Source: Chloroflexota bacterium
GTDB lineage: Bacteria > Chloroflexota > Anaerolineae > JAAEKA01
Direction: 5' to 3'
NCBI GenBank assembly: GCA_034717495.1
Contig: JAYELL010000044.1
Location: forward strand, 1-41,531
Length of the DNA stretch: 41,531 bases
Shown here piece after piece: positions 14,979 through 23,037 of the stretch. The translations under genes and the position numbers were made by a program. The number at the start of each line of letters is the position of its first letter. Within the stretch, counting starts at the first letter, position 1. The notes beneath the pieces are model-generated. The model ran no database searches. It saw only the letters and a program-made list of their open reading frames with translations, and was not told where the DNA came from.

Positions 14979-16361
14979 ATGACACTGCGTGTTCGCCTGA
15001 CCCTCTGGTTTACTCTGTTACTGGCCCTGGTTCTGCTGGCCTTCGCATTTCTGTACCACACGGTTCTTTCGCGTACCTTGTTCAACCACGTGGATACAGC
15101 GTTGCGAAGCCAGGCAGAGCAGGTCGTCTCTATCTTTGAGGCAGACTTCGATCCAACCAAGGCCCAGATTCCCACTGCCATCGTTTTGGCGCCTCAGTTC
15201 TTTGCTCAGGCAGCTACTCCCGATGGTCGAATCATCGATACCTCCGATAATTTGATGGATCAGACTTTGCCTCTCCCTGTCCATTTGCTGGAGCTCAATA
15301 TCCAGGGAGAGGCTGAGTTTTTTACCTGGCAAGATGAAGCAAGTCATCTCAGAATCTATAGCGCCCCGGTGCAGACCCCCGGAGGTCAGGTGGTCGCGAC
15401 GGTCCAGGTCGGACAATCTCTCGAGCCGATCGAGGATATGTTGCAGTTAGCGCGTCTCGGCCTGTTGATTGCAGGGGTCATTGCATTGATCCTGGCAGCG
15501 GCCGGCGGTTATCTCATTTCCGAGGCAGCTCTGCGGCCGTTGAATGAAATCGCGGAGACAGCCAGCCAGATTGCTCGCACCCGGGATCTCGAGCAGCGTC
15601 TTGAGGTTACACAACCGGATGACGAGGTGGGGCGCCTGGCCGAGGCCTTCAACGCGATGCTGGAGCGCCTGCAACGTCTCTTCCGCACACAGGAACGACT
15701 GGTCGCCGACGTTTCCCATGAGCTGCGGACACCTCTGGCGACCATTCGCGGCAATCTCGATCTTCTCCGGCGCGGCGCGGCGCAGGACCCCGAAATGTTG
15801 CAGGAGGGACTGGATGCGATCGGCTCGGAGACGGCCCGGATGAGCCGATTGATTCGCGATCTGCTGCTGCTGGCTGAAGCAGATGCGGGGGTAGGGCTGG
15901 ATCTCAAGCCGGTGGAACTGGATACGTTGCTGTTGGAGGTGTATCGGGAGGCGTTGCTGATTGCTCATGGACGGGTCAAGGTCCGCCTGGGCCATGAGGA
16001 TCAGGCCATGGTAGATGGGGACGCCGATCGTCTTAAGCAGCTCTTTCTCAACTTGATGAGCAACGCAATCAAGTACACGCCTGACGGTGGCTTGGTAACC
16101 CTCAGTCTGCACTGCCGGCCCGACGGCTGGGTTCGGGTGGTCATCAGTGATACCGGAATCGGAATCGCCGAGGAGGATCTGTCGAACATCTTCGATCGAT
16201 TCTGGCGAGTCGACAGGGCGCGCAACCGCAGTGCCGGCGGCACGGGGCTGGGATTGAGCATTGCGCGCTGGATCGCGGAAGCGCACGGCGGGCAACTGAC
16301 GGTGAAAAGCCAACTTGGCAAAGGTTCGACGTTTGAGGTCATGTTACCTCGCTCCGATTGA
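14979..16361 (+). CDS. Membrane sensor histidine kinase (partner of the OmpR regulator)
   Basis: About 460 residues. TM1 is near the N-terminus (LWFTLLLALVLLAFAFL). An extracytoplasmic sensor region of ~120 residues follows, then TM2 (LGLLIAGVIALILAAAGGY) and a HAMP domain. HisKA has VADVSHELRTPL with phospho-acceptor His247. The ATPase domain has the N box LFLNLMSNAIKYTPDGG, the G1 box DTGIGI, the F box IFDRFWRVD and the G2 box GGTGLGLSI. All catalytic motifs are intact. The ATG at 14979 puts TM1 at the usual distance; in-frame TTG 14943 or ATG 14949 would add 10-12 residues, and no start has a clear ribosome site. The signal sensed is unknown. Confidence 0.93.
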   Translation: MTLRVRLTLWFTLLLALVLLAFAFLYHTVLSRTLFNHVDTALRSQAEQVVSIFEADFDPTKAQIPTAIVLAPQFFAQAATPDGRIIDTSDNLMDQTLPLPVHLLELNIQGEAEFFTWQDEASHLRIYSAPVQTPGGQVVATVQVGQSLEPIEDMLQLARLGLLIAGVIALILAAAGGYLISEAALRPLNEIAETASQIARTRDLEQRLEVTQPDDEVGRLAEAFNAMLERLQRLFRTQERLVADVSHELRTPLATIRGNLDLLRRGAAQDPEMLQEGLDAIGSETARMSRLIRDLLLLAEADAGVGLDLKPVELDTLLLEVYREALLIAHGRVKVRLGHEDQAMVDGDADRLKQLFLNLMSNAIKYTPDGGLVTLSLHCRPDGWVRVVISDTGIGIAEEDLSNIFDRFWRVDRARNRSAGGTGLGLSIARWIAEAHGGQLTVKSQLGKGSTFEVMLPRSD

Positions 16362-16395
16362 GGCGCGGGCGATTGTGGCTAGAGGTAACCGTGGT

Positions 16396-16424
16396 TTGAC
16401 AGTCGTAGTGGACTGGGCTATAAT
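16396..16424 (+). promoter_or_regulatory. Perfect-consensus sigma70-type promoter
   Basis: TTGACA (16396-16401), exactly 17 nt, TATAAT (16419-16424): both hexamers and the spacing are ideal. It is the strongest promoter seen in the window. It drives the candidate small RNA/leader at 16431 and, by readthrough, rpsU-infA. Confidence 0.85.
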
Positions 16425-16430
16425 TGTCAA

Positions 16431-16577
16431 CAAGTAGCCAAGCGGCCGCTGAAAGCCTGACAGCCACCGTGTGTCATAGAGGAGAGAAACGACTCTAGAC
16501 GAGCTTTTCTAGCGAAAACCGGTCATGATTGCAGGAACAGTCGGCCTCACTTGCACTGGCAGTGAGGCTCTTTTTTG
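16431..16577 (+). ncRNA. Candidate small RNA or attenuated 5' leader of rpsU-infA
   Basis: Transcription from the ideal promoter should start near 16431 and stop at the intrinsic terminator ending about 16576, giving a ~147-nt RNA with no ribosome site or convincing ORF. Local stems are visible. TGACA (16458-16462) pairs with TGTCA (16472-16476). Immediately after it TAGAG (16477-16481) can pair with CTCTA (16493-16497). An alternative pairing of CTAGA (16495-16499) with TCTAG (16508-16512) uses three of the same bases, so these two are mutually exclusive. I could not match it to 6S RNA, SRP RNA, tmRNA or a named riboswitch. It may be an independent small RNA or a regulated leader. Confidence 0.55.
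16544..16576 (+). terminator. Intrinsic terminator upstream of rpsU
   Basis: GCCTCACT (16544-16551) pairs perfectly with AGTGAGGC (16561-16568) around a 9-nt loop. It is followed by TC and six Ts. It lies 80 nt before the rpsU start codon, where it would end the leader RNA or attenuate the operon. Confidence 0.85.
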
Positions 16578-16655
16578 CGATTGAAATGTGTTTGGCAAGG
16601 ATTTCAGGTCAGCATAGTCGTCGGGCATAAACAAACGAAGGAGGCACAATCAGAG

Positions 16656-16859
16656 ATGGCAAATGTCGAATTGCGTTCCGGTGAATCTCAGGAACAACTC
16701 TTGAGGCGTTTCCGCAAGGAAGTCACCAAGTCCCGTATCCTGTCCACCGCACGCAAGAAGCGTTGGTTTACACCTCCGAGCGAGGTGCGCAGGATCAAGA
16801 AGCAAAAGGCAATTCGCAAGGCGCGTCAGGCACAGCGCAAAAGAGAGCGAAGATATTAA
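16656..16859 (+). CDS. rpsU: Small ribosomal subunit protein bS21
   Basis: A 67-residue basic protein of the 30S subunit, located near the anti-Shine-Dalgarno end of 16S rRNA. The sequence begins MANVELRSGESQEQLLRRF, followed by a family-typical lysine/arginine-rich half (RKKRWFTPPSEVRRIKKQK, then RKARQAQRKRERRY). The ATG at 16656 follows AAGGAGG (16638-16645 region), which decides against the longer in-frame reading that begins inside the terminator. It is co-directional with infA, 44 nt downstream, and is probably transcribed from the promoter at 16396 by readthrough. Confidence 0.92.
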   Translation: MANVELRSGESQEQLLRRFRKEVTKSRILSTARKKRWFTPPSEVRRIKKQKAIRKARQAQRKRERRY

Positions 16860-16903
16860 CCGTTATTCAAAAAAGTCTGCGTCCGGAAAGGAGGTGATGG
16901 CGA

Positions 16904-17149
16904 GTGGCAGCAAATTCTAAAGAAGAAAAACTTGTTTTGGAAGGTAAAGTTATCGAAGCTTTGCCCAACACAACGTTCCGCGTGGAGTTGGAAAATGGGC
17001 ACAAGGTCCTGGCCTATTTGTCTGGCAAGATGCGAAAGCACTACATCCGGGTTCTTCTCGGTGACAATGTGCGCGTTGAACTTTCGCCATACGACCTCAC
17101 TCGAGGACGCATTGTTTATCGACATCGAACTCCGCGTGTCCGGGTCTGA
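16904..17149 (+). CDS. infA: Translation initiation factor IF-1
   Basis: An 81-residue OB-fold protein that occupies the ribosomal A site during initiation. The core is clear: [38 protein letters not shown], then [15 protein letters not shown]. The C-terminus has about eight extra residues (HRTPRVRV) beyond the usual end. The start is GTG at 16904, preceded by AAAGGAGGTGA (16887-16897), a near-full complement of the 16S tail. An ATG at 16897 is out of frame and closes quickly. infA usually sits in the spc/alpha ribosomal cluster; here it stands alone behind rpsU. Confidence 0.95.
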   Translation: MAANSKEEKLVLEGKVIEALPNTTFRVELENGHKVLAYLSGKMRKHYIRVLLGDNVRVELSPYDLTRGRIVYRHRTPRVRV

Positions 17150-17160
17150 TCTGCGATCAG

Positions 17161-17217
17161 GCCTCGTATTGGAGGGGAAAGCGCGGTAGTAAGCCGCGTT
17201 CAGCTGCCGGTACGAGC
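17161..17217 (+). other. Structured 3' region of infA
   Basis: CTCGTA (17163-17168) pairs with TACGAG (17211-17216). Inside it a 7-bp stem (17180-17186 with 17194-17200, one G-U) closes a 7-nt loop. These nested stems lie between the infA stop and the terminator at 17242. They could be a 3'-UTR structure or part of a small RNA. Confidence 0.35.
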
Positions 17218-17241
17218 ACTCATTTGCGACCGTTTATTTCG

Positions 17242-17271
17242 AAGGCACTCCCAACCAGGGGTGCCTTCTTT
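17242..17271. terminator. Terminator between infA and the Nif3-like gene
   Basis: AAGGCACTCC (17242-17251) pairs with GGGGTGCCTT (17258-17267), a 10-bp stem with one G-U and a 6-nt loop, followed by CTTTC. It lies between convergent genes. The U-tract is short. Confidence 0.65.
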
Positions 17272-17291
17272 CGATCCGGGCAATCAAACCA

Positions 17292-18047
17292 CTACATGCC
17301 TGTGGGCAAGTCGATGAATACGGTTTCCAGACCGAACTTGCCGTTGAGGTGCCGCCCCAACGCCTTGAGACCCACCGTCTCCGTGGCGTAATGGCCCGCG
17401 AAAATCAAGTTGATCTGATGGTCATGGGCACTGTAGAATTGAGAGTGGGATGTCTCGCCAGTAATGAGTGTGTCGGCACCCAGATTGGCCGCTTCTCCCG
17501 CGTGGGAAGCGCCGGCGCCAGAAAGAATAGCGATTCGTTGGGTGGTCGTGGGCCCATGCGCCAGAACTCTTGGTTCTACTCCCAGGCGAGCTGTCAATGT
17601 GTCCACGAGCGACTCCAGCGCTATGCCACCTTCCGGCGTGCTGCATACCACGCCAAGATCGGTACCCTTGACGTTGCAAAACCAGCTATCTACAACCAGG
17701 GAAAGAATGCGGGCCAATTCAGCATTGTTGCCCACTTCCGGATGAGCATCCAGGGGCAGGTGCGCTGCATACAGATTTAGCTGGGTCTCAAAAAGGCGGT
17801 GAATCCTGCGTCCGAATCCTCCTCGAAGCGGTTCCGCTTGACCCCAGAACACCCCATGGTGAACGATCTGCATCTGGGCACCGACTTTCACTGCTGCATC
17901 GATGCAGGGCAGGCCGGCGTCCACGGTAAACGCGATGCGGCTTACCTCATCAGCGCCCTCAACCTGCAAGCCCTGGGGGCCATAGTCCTCGATCTCGTTG
18001 ATGCGAAGATACCTGTCCAGATAGTCTGTCAATTCGTTTCTGTTCAT
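17292..18047 (-). CDS. Nif3-like dinuclear metal-center protein (YbgI/YqfO family)
   Basis: The 251-residue protein has the family's metal-site motifs: IVHHGVFWG (His63/His64), LPLDAHPEVGNNAEL and, near the C-terminus, GETSHSQFYSAHDH and FAGHYATETVG. The fold binds two metal ions in a ring-shaped oligomer. The biochemical role is unsettled; members are often labelled GTP cyclohydrolase I type 2 without strong proof. The short form lacks the CutA-like insertion of the Gram-positive YqfO type. The ATG is 10 nt after the stop of the MFS gene, so the two are probably one operon. Confidence 0.9.
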   Translation of the reverse strand: MNRNELTDYLDRYLRINEIEDYGPQGLQVEGADEVSRIAFTVDAGLPCIDAAVKVGAQMQIVHHGVFWGQAEPLRGGFGRRIHRLFETQLNLYAAHLPLDAHPEVGNNAELARILSLVVDSWFCNVKGTDLGVVCSTPEGGIALESLVDTLTARLGVEPRVLAHGPTTTQRIAILSGAGASHAGEAANLGADTLITGETSHSQFYSAHDHQINLIFAGHYATETVGLKALGRHLNGKFGLETVFIDLPTGM

Positions 18048-18057
18048 GGCTTATGCC

Positions 18058-19545
18058 TCACATTTGGGGGCTCTCGGCAGATGGCGGCGTTGCTGCTGAT
18101 CCACCGCCTTTTTCGGTGCTGGGCGACGTTGCCACAACCGTGTTACCCCCGGATTCCCGATCTCTGTCTGCAACGAATTCTGCTTTGCGCGCGCTTGCAC
18201 CAGCCGGTCGACGGATCTGCCGGATGATGCTGGACTGGTAGTAGGTGGTGCCGATCAACACTGCGAGTACGACCAGGCTAATTCCCAACAGGATTTGAGG
18301 GATACCGATCACATCTGCTAATGCTCCGATGGCCAGCATGGGCGGGATGCCTGCCAGGTTGTTCAGCATGAACTGGACCGCAAAGACCCTGCCACGCACT
18401 CGCTCCGTCGTATTCTCGTGCAACGAGGTTTGAGAAACGATATTCACGCCAGACATGGCCAGACCGAGGAAGAAGCTGATGAAAATCGTTGCCAGGATGA
18501 GCGCAGCCCCGGCGGGCGGCAATTTCAGCATTGTCTCATCCAGGGGCAGGCGCATATTGGTTTCCTGGAAGCGCCACGACACCCAGCCAAAACCGGCAAA
18601 ACCCAGCACCATAGCCGCCAATCCGAACTGGGTCAGACGGCGCTTGGACATCCGGTATCCCCACCGGCCCAGCAGGATTGCTGCAACCAACATTCCCAGG
18701 CCTGCCGGAGCGAAAACGACGATGGCATCCTCCGGGGCAAGATGTAGCACGCGGGAGGCTATTCCAGGGGCCAACATGGCCAGAACCATGACTAAACTGG
18801 CGATCAAGGTCAGATTCGTCATGGCCAACTTGACTCTGGGGTGCTTGAGGACGAATTCCCACCCCTCTTTCAGTTCCGCCCAGGCACTTTCCCAGCCGGA
18901 TCTGGCCGACTTGGGAGTCGTAGCTGGCTCATCCTTGGGCAGACGGCTAACCAGGATGGCTGCTACCAGGTACATGCCCGCAATGAGAACGAAGGCCCGG
19001 TCCACCCCGATCAGTTTGACGGCCAGCGGGCCGAGGATAATCAAGCCGATGACCTGGGAGAGGGCCAGGGTCAGGTTGAACAGGGAGTTTGCTGCCATCA
19101 GCTGGTCCTGGCCAACCAACATCGGAATGGTTGCGGTTTCCGCCGGGTTGAAGAATTGCCCGATGGCCGACATGGTGAAGGTCAGGGCGTACAGGGTAAT
19201 CAGCAACAAGCCGGTTGTTTCGCCAGAATAGCTCGATAGAACCACCAGGTAGATAAGAACAGTTATCACCCTCAGGGCGTTGGAGCCTACCAGTATCCAC
19301 TTTTTAGGGTAGCGGTCGATCAAGACGCCGCTGATCGGGGCGAAGATGATAGCGGGCAAGGTGAAGGCAAGAATCATGAGGCCGAGGTGGACGCTGGCGC
19401 CGGTCAGCCGCTCGATGAGCACGATCAGGACAAAGTGGATCGCGTTCTGCGCGGTTTGGGCCAGGGCCTGAGAGCCCCATAATCTGCGAAATGCTTTGTT
19501 TTCTAAAACGGGCCGAAAGCCCTGCTGCGTCTTTGGTACGGACAT
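18058..19545 (-). CDS. MFS transporter (enterobactin-exporter/macrolide-efflux-like)
   Basis: An inner-membrane carrier of 495 residues with about 12 membrane segments. FAPISGVLIDRYPKKWILVGSN is the MFS loop 2-3 signature (G-x-L-x-D-R). FFNPAETATIPMLV and VRGRVFAVQFMLNNLAGIPPML are typical of the EntS/MefA-like group, which exports siderophores, macrolides or lipids. A hydrophilic tail of about 35 residues ends the protein. I choose ATG 19545 because the -10 element at 19627-19635 lies inside the longer reading (to 19725), and the extension shows no family-like sequence. The substrate is unknown. Confidence 0.88.
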   Translation of the reverse strand: MSVPKTQQGFRPVLENKAFRRLWGSQALAQTAQNAIHFVLIVLIERLTGASVHLGLMILAFTLPAIIFAPISGVLIDRYPKKWILVGSNALRVITVLIYLVVLSSYSGETTGLLLITLYALTFTMSAIGQFFNPAETATIPMLVGQDQLMAANSLFNLTLALSQVIGLIILGPLAVKLIGVDRAFVLIAGMYLVAAILVSRLPKDEPATTPKSARSGWESAWAELKEGWEFVLKHPRVKLAMTNLTLIASLVMVLAMLAPGIASRVLHLAPEDAIVVFAPAGLGMLVAAILLGRWGYRMSKRRLTQFGLAAMVLGFAGFGWVSWRFQETNMRLPLDETMLKLPPAGAALILATIFISFFLGLAMSGVNIVSQTSLHENTTERVRGRVFAVQFMLNNLAGIPPMLAIGALADVIGIPQILLGISLVVLAVLIGTTYYQSSIIRQIRRPAGASARKAEFVADRDRESGGNTVVATSPSTEKGGGSAATPPSAESPQM

Positions 19546-19626
19546 AATGATTTCGATGGTGACGACCGGACGCACGTACAGCGTCACCAGCACGTCAGAC
19601 CACGACAATGAACGGATCGTCCATCC

Positions 19627-19635
19627 ATTATAGCA
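19627..19635 (-). promoter_or_regulatory. Extended -10 of the MFS-Nif3 operon
   Basis: On the minus strand TGCTATAAT, a perfect extended -10, lies 82 bp before the chosen ATG. There is no good -35, as is common for extended -10 promoters. It supports the shorter start of the MFS gene. Confidence 0.55.
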
Positions 19636-19806
19636 CCGCCCTGGTAGAAAGCGTAAAAACTCCTTCTTTCTCCATGACGTACGGCAGTGGGCGTGGAATC
19701 GACATGCCGGTTGTGCTGTTTTCAAACGTTAATCAGCGACGTTTTTTCTCACCTGGCAAAATCCGCTAAGCAAAACAATTCTCCCGGCCCGCATGACACC
19801 TGGAGT

Positions 19807-20055
19807 CTAGCCTGGCGAGGGAGGGGGTACTGATACTCCACTATTTGGCGCCGCGCCGCTGGCAGGGTCACCGCGCCGCACGAATGTTTTTACCCGTTTC
19901 TCAAACTCCCGTCGCGTCAGAAGGACACGACGACCACAGGTCGTGCAAAGCAGACCGATGTCGGCACCCAGGCGAACGATTTCCCATTCATAGCCACCAC
20001 AGGGGTGGGGTTTCCGGAGGCGAACCACGTCTCCCAGGCGAATTTCGATAGTCAT
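19807..20055 (-). CDS. DUF951 family protein
   Basis: An 82-residue protein with the DUF951 pattern: [20 protein letters not shown], then [17 protein letters not shown], then RREFEKRVK. Cys19, Cys37 and Cys40 may bind a metal. The family is widespread in Firmicutes and Chloroflexota and uncharacterised. A Pro/Ser/Gly-rich tail of about 20 residues follows the domain. It is preceded by an extended -10 (20101-20109) and stands alone on its transcript, between the MFS gene and the glycan operon. Confidence 0.85.
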   Translation of the reverse strand: MTIEIRLGDVVRLRKPHPCGGYEWEIVRLGADIGLLCTTCGRRVLLTRREFEKRVKTFVRRGDPASGAAPNSGVSVPPPSPG

Positions 20056-20100
20056 AGTCAGTTCGGCAGATGTTGAGTAACAGGTCAGTTGTTGCCGATA

Positions 20101-20109
20101 ATTGTAGCA
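20101..20109 (-). promoter_or_regulatory. Extended -10 of the DUF951 gene
   Basis: On the minus strand TGCTACAAT lies about 46 bp before the DUF951 start codon. TTGCTC (20124-20129) at 17 nt spacing is a weak -35. Confidence 0.45.
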
Positions 20110-20154
20110 TAATCGAGGCGCAGGAGCAACTGATGTCGATTTGAATCGGATAGG

Positions 20155-21921
20155 TCAGGGTACAATCAACTGAAGGCGATGCAACGCCAGACCTACTATC
20201 CGATCATCGGTCGAAGTCGGGTCGATCGATATCGGGCTGACGGCGCCCGGCGTTTCGAAGGTCAGCGTATTGAAGTGCCGTCGAGGGGGATTCTTTCTGA
20301 GCAGGGAGGCTTGGAAGGGAAAACGGAAAACCGAAGGTTGCGTCTGATCGATGGATCCAATAGTCTGGCCATTCAGGATCACGGTGACTTCCTGGGGTTG
20401 AAAGGGGCTGGCATCGATTTCCAGGACCATCTGGCCCTGCCTGGGCATGTTTTCTCTCGAAACCTTGAAGTGGATGCTGGCCCAGTCCCCCTGCGACCAG
20501 CGCCACTGCCCGTTGCCATCTTCTTCGGGATCGTACCATCGCTCGAAGGTAACCTGGGTGTTGTCGGGCAGGATCGTCTGCCCCAAGGGGAAGGGCTGAA
20601 TGCCATCGGCGCGATGGTACTGCTCGCTGCGTCTGACCAGCATCTCGCTGCTGGCCAGAAACTGCGGGTATTTCCAATCCAGGATGTAGGCTTCCCTTTC
20701 AATCTGTCTGACAGGTTCAGGTCCGTGCCACTCGTGCCACAGAAAGGTGTCAAAATTGTATAGTCCTTGATAGCTGTTGAAAAAGATGGCTACGACAGAT
20801 AGGGCAGCAAAGGTGCCCAGGCCTGCCCGCTGCCACGGGACCGACGTTCGTTCGATAGCTGCCCTGGTCAGCAGCAAGGTCAGCAAAAGCAGCGCCGGGA
20901 TAACATCCACGGTGAGGCGACTACCAAACGACCAGCCGCCCCACCAGTGTCCAAACCTACTGATTATAACGAGATGCAGGGCCAGCCAGCCCACCGCCAG
21001 CCAGAACAGCGGCTGGCGGATCGACGCCTTGATCACGAACGGCAGGACCAGAAGGGGCAATAGCAGAAATGGATTGTAGATCAGCAGCCCGCGCCCTGGA
21101 CTAACCAGGTTTCCCAGCAAAGCTGTCCAGAAACTGCCCGCGCCGCTCACCCGTTTGGGCTGGTAATACGGCGGTAACAGCTGGCCAAATTCGCGCCAGG
21201 AATAGAGAATGAAGCCCGCCAGACAAACAAGCAGGGTCAGGGAAAGCTTGAGGAAAAGCTCCCGGCGCCAAATCAGTACGTAGAGCAGCACTGCCAGATC
21301 AAACATGACCAGGATTGGTCGAATCAGGTAGGCTGCAAACAAGAGTAAACCAAGCAGGTAGGGATTGGCAGGGCGCTTTCCCCGGTCATCATAGACTAAC
21401 ATCAGCAGTACGAAGAGCGTGATGATCAGAGCAAAGTTATGGGTCCAAAGCGCCGTACCCAGTGTTGCGACGATGGAGCTTCCGAAGAAGAACACAGCAG
21501 TGAAAAGGATACTGAGGGCGTAACCTGCAAAGCACCGGCTTAACAGGTAGATGAGCAGAACGATCAGAGCCGCGGATAGGGCCGACAGGGTGTGTTGCAG
21601 CGTCTTGTTTTGTTCGATGTCGGTCATATCCTGCCCCTGCAGATTTGCCAGCCAGACTGCAGGGGAGGCCAACAGGGAGGTGCCGAGGGGGAAGTAGTCG
21701 TAAAGATGTCCACCCGACTCGACCAGCCTTGAGTCGTCGGGATCATCCAGGTAATCATCCAACCTGATCGTCCCGCTGGAGAGCAGGGCCTGGGAAGTGA
21801 CCAGCAGATAACGGGAGTCGCCAAAGGCGTAGTCGTTGTCCGGATCCCGGGTGACAAGAAATGCCGCGACGACCAGGATGAGCAATAGGAGCCGGCTACT
21901 CTTGCGAAAGAAGCTTTCCAT
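20155..21921 (-). CDS. GT-C-like multi-spanning membrane protein (last gene of glycan operon)
   Basis: A 588-residue protein with about 10-12 hydrophobic segments in the first ~400 residues and a soluble beta-rich C-terminal domain (about 400-588; EVTVILNGQTIGSID). A first extracytoplasmic loop containing GDSRYLLVTSQALL and YDYFPLGTSLLASP resembles GT-C polyprenyl-phosphate-dependent sugar transferases, but I see no clear family name. It is expected to act on the outer face of the cytoplasmic membrane. Its ATG lies 26 nt inside the end of the preceding GT4 gene, so it is coupled to it. The function is inferred from neighbours. Confidence 0.65.
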   Translation of the reverse strand: MESFFRKSSRLLLLILVVAAFLVTRDPDNDYAFGDSRYLLVTSQALLSSGTIRLDDYLDDPDDSRLVESGGHLYDYFPLGTSLLASPAVWLANLQGQDMTDIEQNKTLQHTLSALSAALIVLLIYLLSRCFAGYALSILFTAVFFFGSSIVATLGTALWTHNFALIITLFVLLMLVYDDRGKRPANPYLLGLLLFAAYLIRPILVMFDLAVLLYVLIWRRELFLKLSLTLLVCLAGFILYSWREFGQLLPPYYQPKRVSGAGSFWTALLGNLVSPGRGLLIYNPFLLLPLLVLPFVIKASIRQPLFWLAVGWLALHLVIISRFGHWWGGWSFGSRLTVDVIPALLLLTLLLTRAAIERTSVPWQRAGLGTFAALSVVAIFFNSYQGLYNFDTFLWHEWHGPEPVRQIEREAYILDWKYPQFLASSEMLVRRSEQYHRADGIQPFPLGQTILPDNTQVTFERWYDPEEDGNGQWRWSQGDWASIHFKVSRENMPRQGQMVLEIDASPFQPQEVTVILNGQTIGSIDQTQPSVFRFPFQASLLRKNPPRRHFNTLTFETPGAVSPISIDPTSTDDRIVGLALHRLQLIVP

Positions 21922-23023
21922 GATCCAGTACCAGCTTGAACAGGGATTCGTAGGAATCGGCTACCGCCTCCCAACTATAGACGGCGGCCGCCCGCTCCGC
22001 CGCGCGGCTGCGATAGGCATCGACCAGAGCAGGTGCTGAGATGAGCGTCTCCAACACCGGCGCCAATGAGGCAGCGCCAGCCTTTCCATCGTACCAGAGC
22101 CCCGCATCGTCGATGGTCTCCAGGTTTTCAGGCGTATTGTGGACCACGACGGCATTGCCGAAGGCCATGGCTTCCACCAGAGCAGGATGGGTACCCCCCA
22201 CGCCGCTGGTCAATACGTAGGCATAGGCATTGCTGTTCAGTTCCTGATAACCCTCACCAAAGAGGTAACCGGTGAAGATGATACGGGGATCATCGCCGGC
22301 CAACTGGCGCAGTTGGGCCTTATAGGCATCGGCATAGGCAGAATCGCCAACGATGACACATTTCAGGTCGGTGTCGAGTTGGAGCCAGGCCTGGACCAGA
22401 TGGTGGGCGCAGTTTTCGGGAACGAGCCGCCCTACGAAGAGCACGTATCCGCCTGGCTCAAGGCCAAAACGGGAGAGGGTCTTACCCGGCTCTCGACGGG
22501 GCAACTCCGCGCCATAGGCGATATAGGTCGACTCAGTGCCGTAGGTTTCCAGATAGTACTGTTGAACCACCTTGCTGTCGGTGATCACGGCATTGGGCAA
22601 TATGGTGCTCATTCGTTCGGCGAACTGGATATAGCGCTTCGCCAGGGGCGGCCACTTTTCCCGCTTCCAGTCGAGGCCGTCCACATTGATCAAGGTTCGC
22701 TGGCCGGCCAGTCGGGGAATCCAGGTCACCAGGCTGTTGCCTGCGATGAAATAGAGACAGATATCGTAGCCTTGAGTCAGGGCGTGTATGCTGGAAAGCA
22801 GGCTGTGCACGATGGTGTCAAAGTACTTGTTGGCAATGGTAGGCAGGTTCACCAGCCGCATGCCCTTGTAGAAAGGTTGATCATAGGCAATGTGGTGGCT
22901 GCGCCCATAGACGGTCACCTGGTGGCCTCGAGCCACCAACCGGCTGCCAAGTTCTTCGACGCAGGTCTCGAAACCGCTATAACTGGCCGGCACCCCTCGG
23001 GTGCCCAACATGGCAATTCTCAT
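21896..23023 (-). CDS. GT4 glycosyltransferase with N-terminal DUF1972-type domain
   Basis: A 375-residue cytosolic or peripheral GT-B enzyme. The N-terminus RIAMLGTRGVPASYSGFET is the hallmark of the DUF1972/rhamnosyltransferase-like group of GT4. The C-terminal Rossmann domain has YVLFVGRLVPENCAHHLVQA and GVGGTHPALVEAMAFGNAV, the nucleotide-sugar binding region. It probably adds a sugar (possibly rhamnose) to a lipid-linked intermediate; the donor is not determinable. It follows the GT-C/TPR gene by 14 nt and overlaps the next gene by 26 nt. Confidence 0.9.
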   Translation of the reverse strand: MRIAMLGTRGVPASYSGFETCVEELGSRLVARGHQVTVYGRSHHIAYDQPFYKGMRLVNLPTIANKYFDTIVHSLLSSIHALTQGYDICLYFIAGNSLVTWIPRLAGQRTLINVDGLDWKREKWPPLAKRYIQFAERMSTILPNAVITDSKVVQQYYLETYGTESTYIAYGAELPRREPGKTLSRFGLEPGGYVLFVGRLVPENCAHHLVQAWLQLDTDLKCVIVGDSAYADAYKAQLRQLAGDDPRIIFTGYLFGEGYQELNSNAYAYVLTSGVGGTHPALVEAMAFGNAVVVHNTPENLETIDDAGLWYDGKAGAASLAPVLETLISAPALVDAYRSRAAERAAAVYSWEAVADSYESLFKLVLDHGKLLSQE

Positions 23024-23037
23024 GGTATTTTTCGTTG

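Noticed and set aside
16431-16577. tRNA, 6S RNA, SRP RNA or known riboswitch
   Set aside because: No T-loop GTTCGA-type sequence, no pairing of the two ends as in 6S RNA, and no SRP tetraloop region or familiar riboswitch core could be found by eye. It is left as an unassigned RNA.
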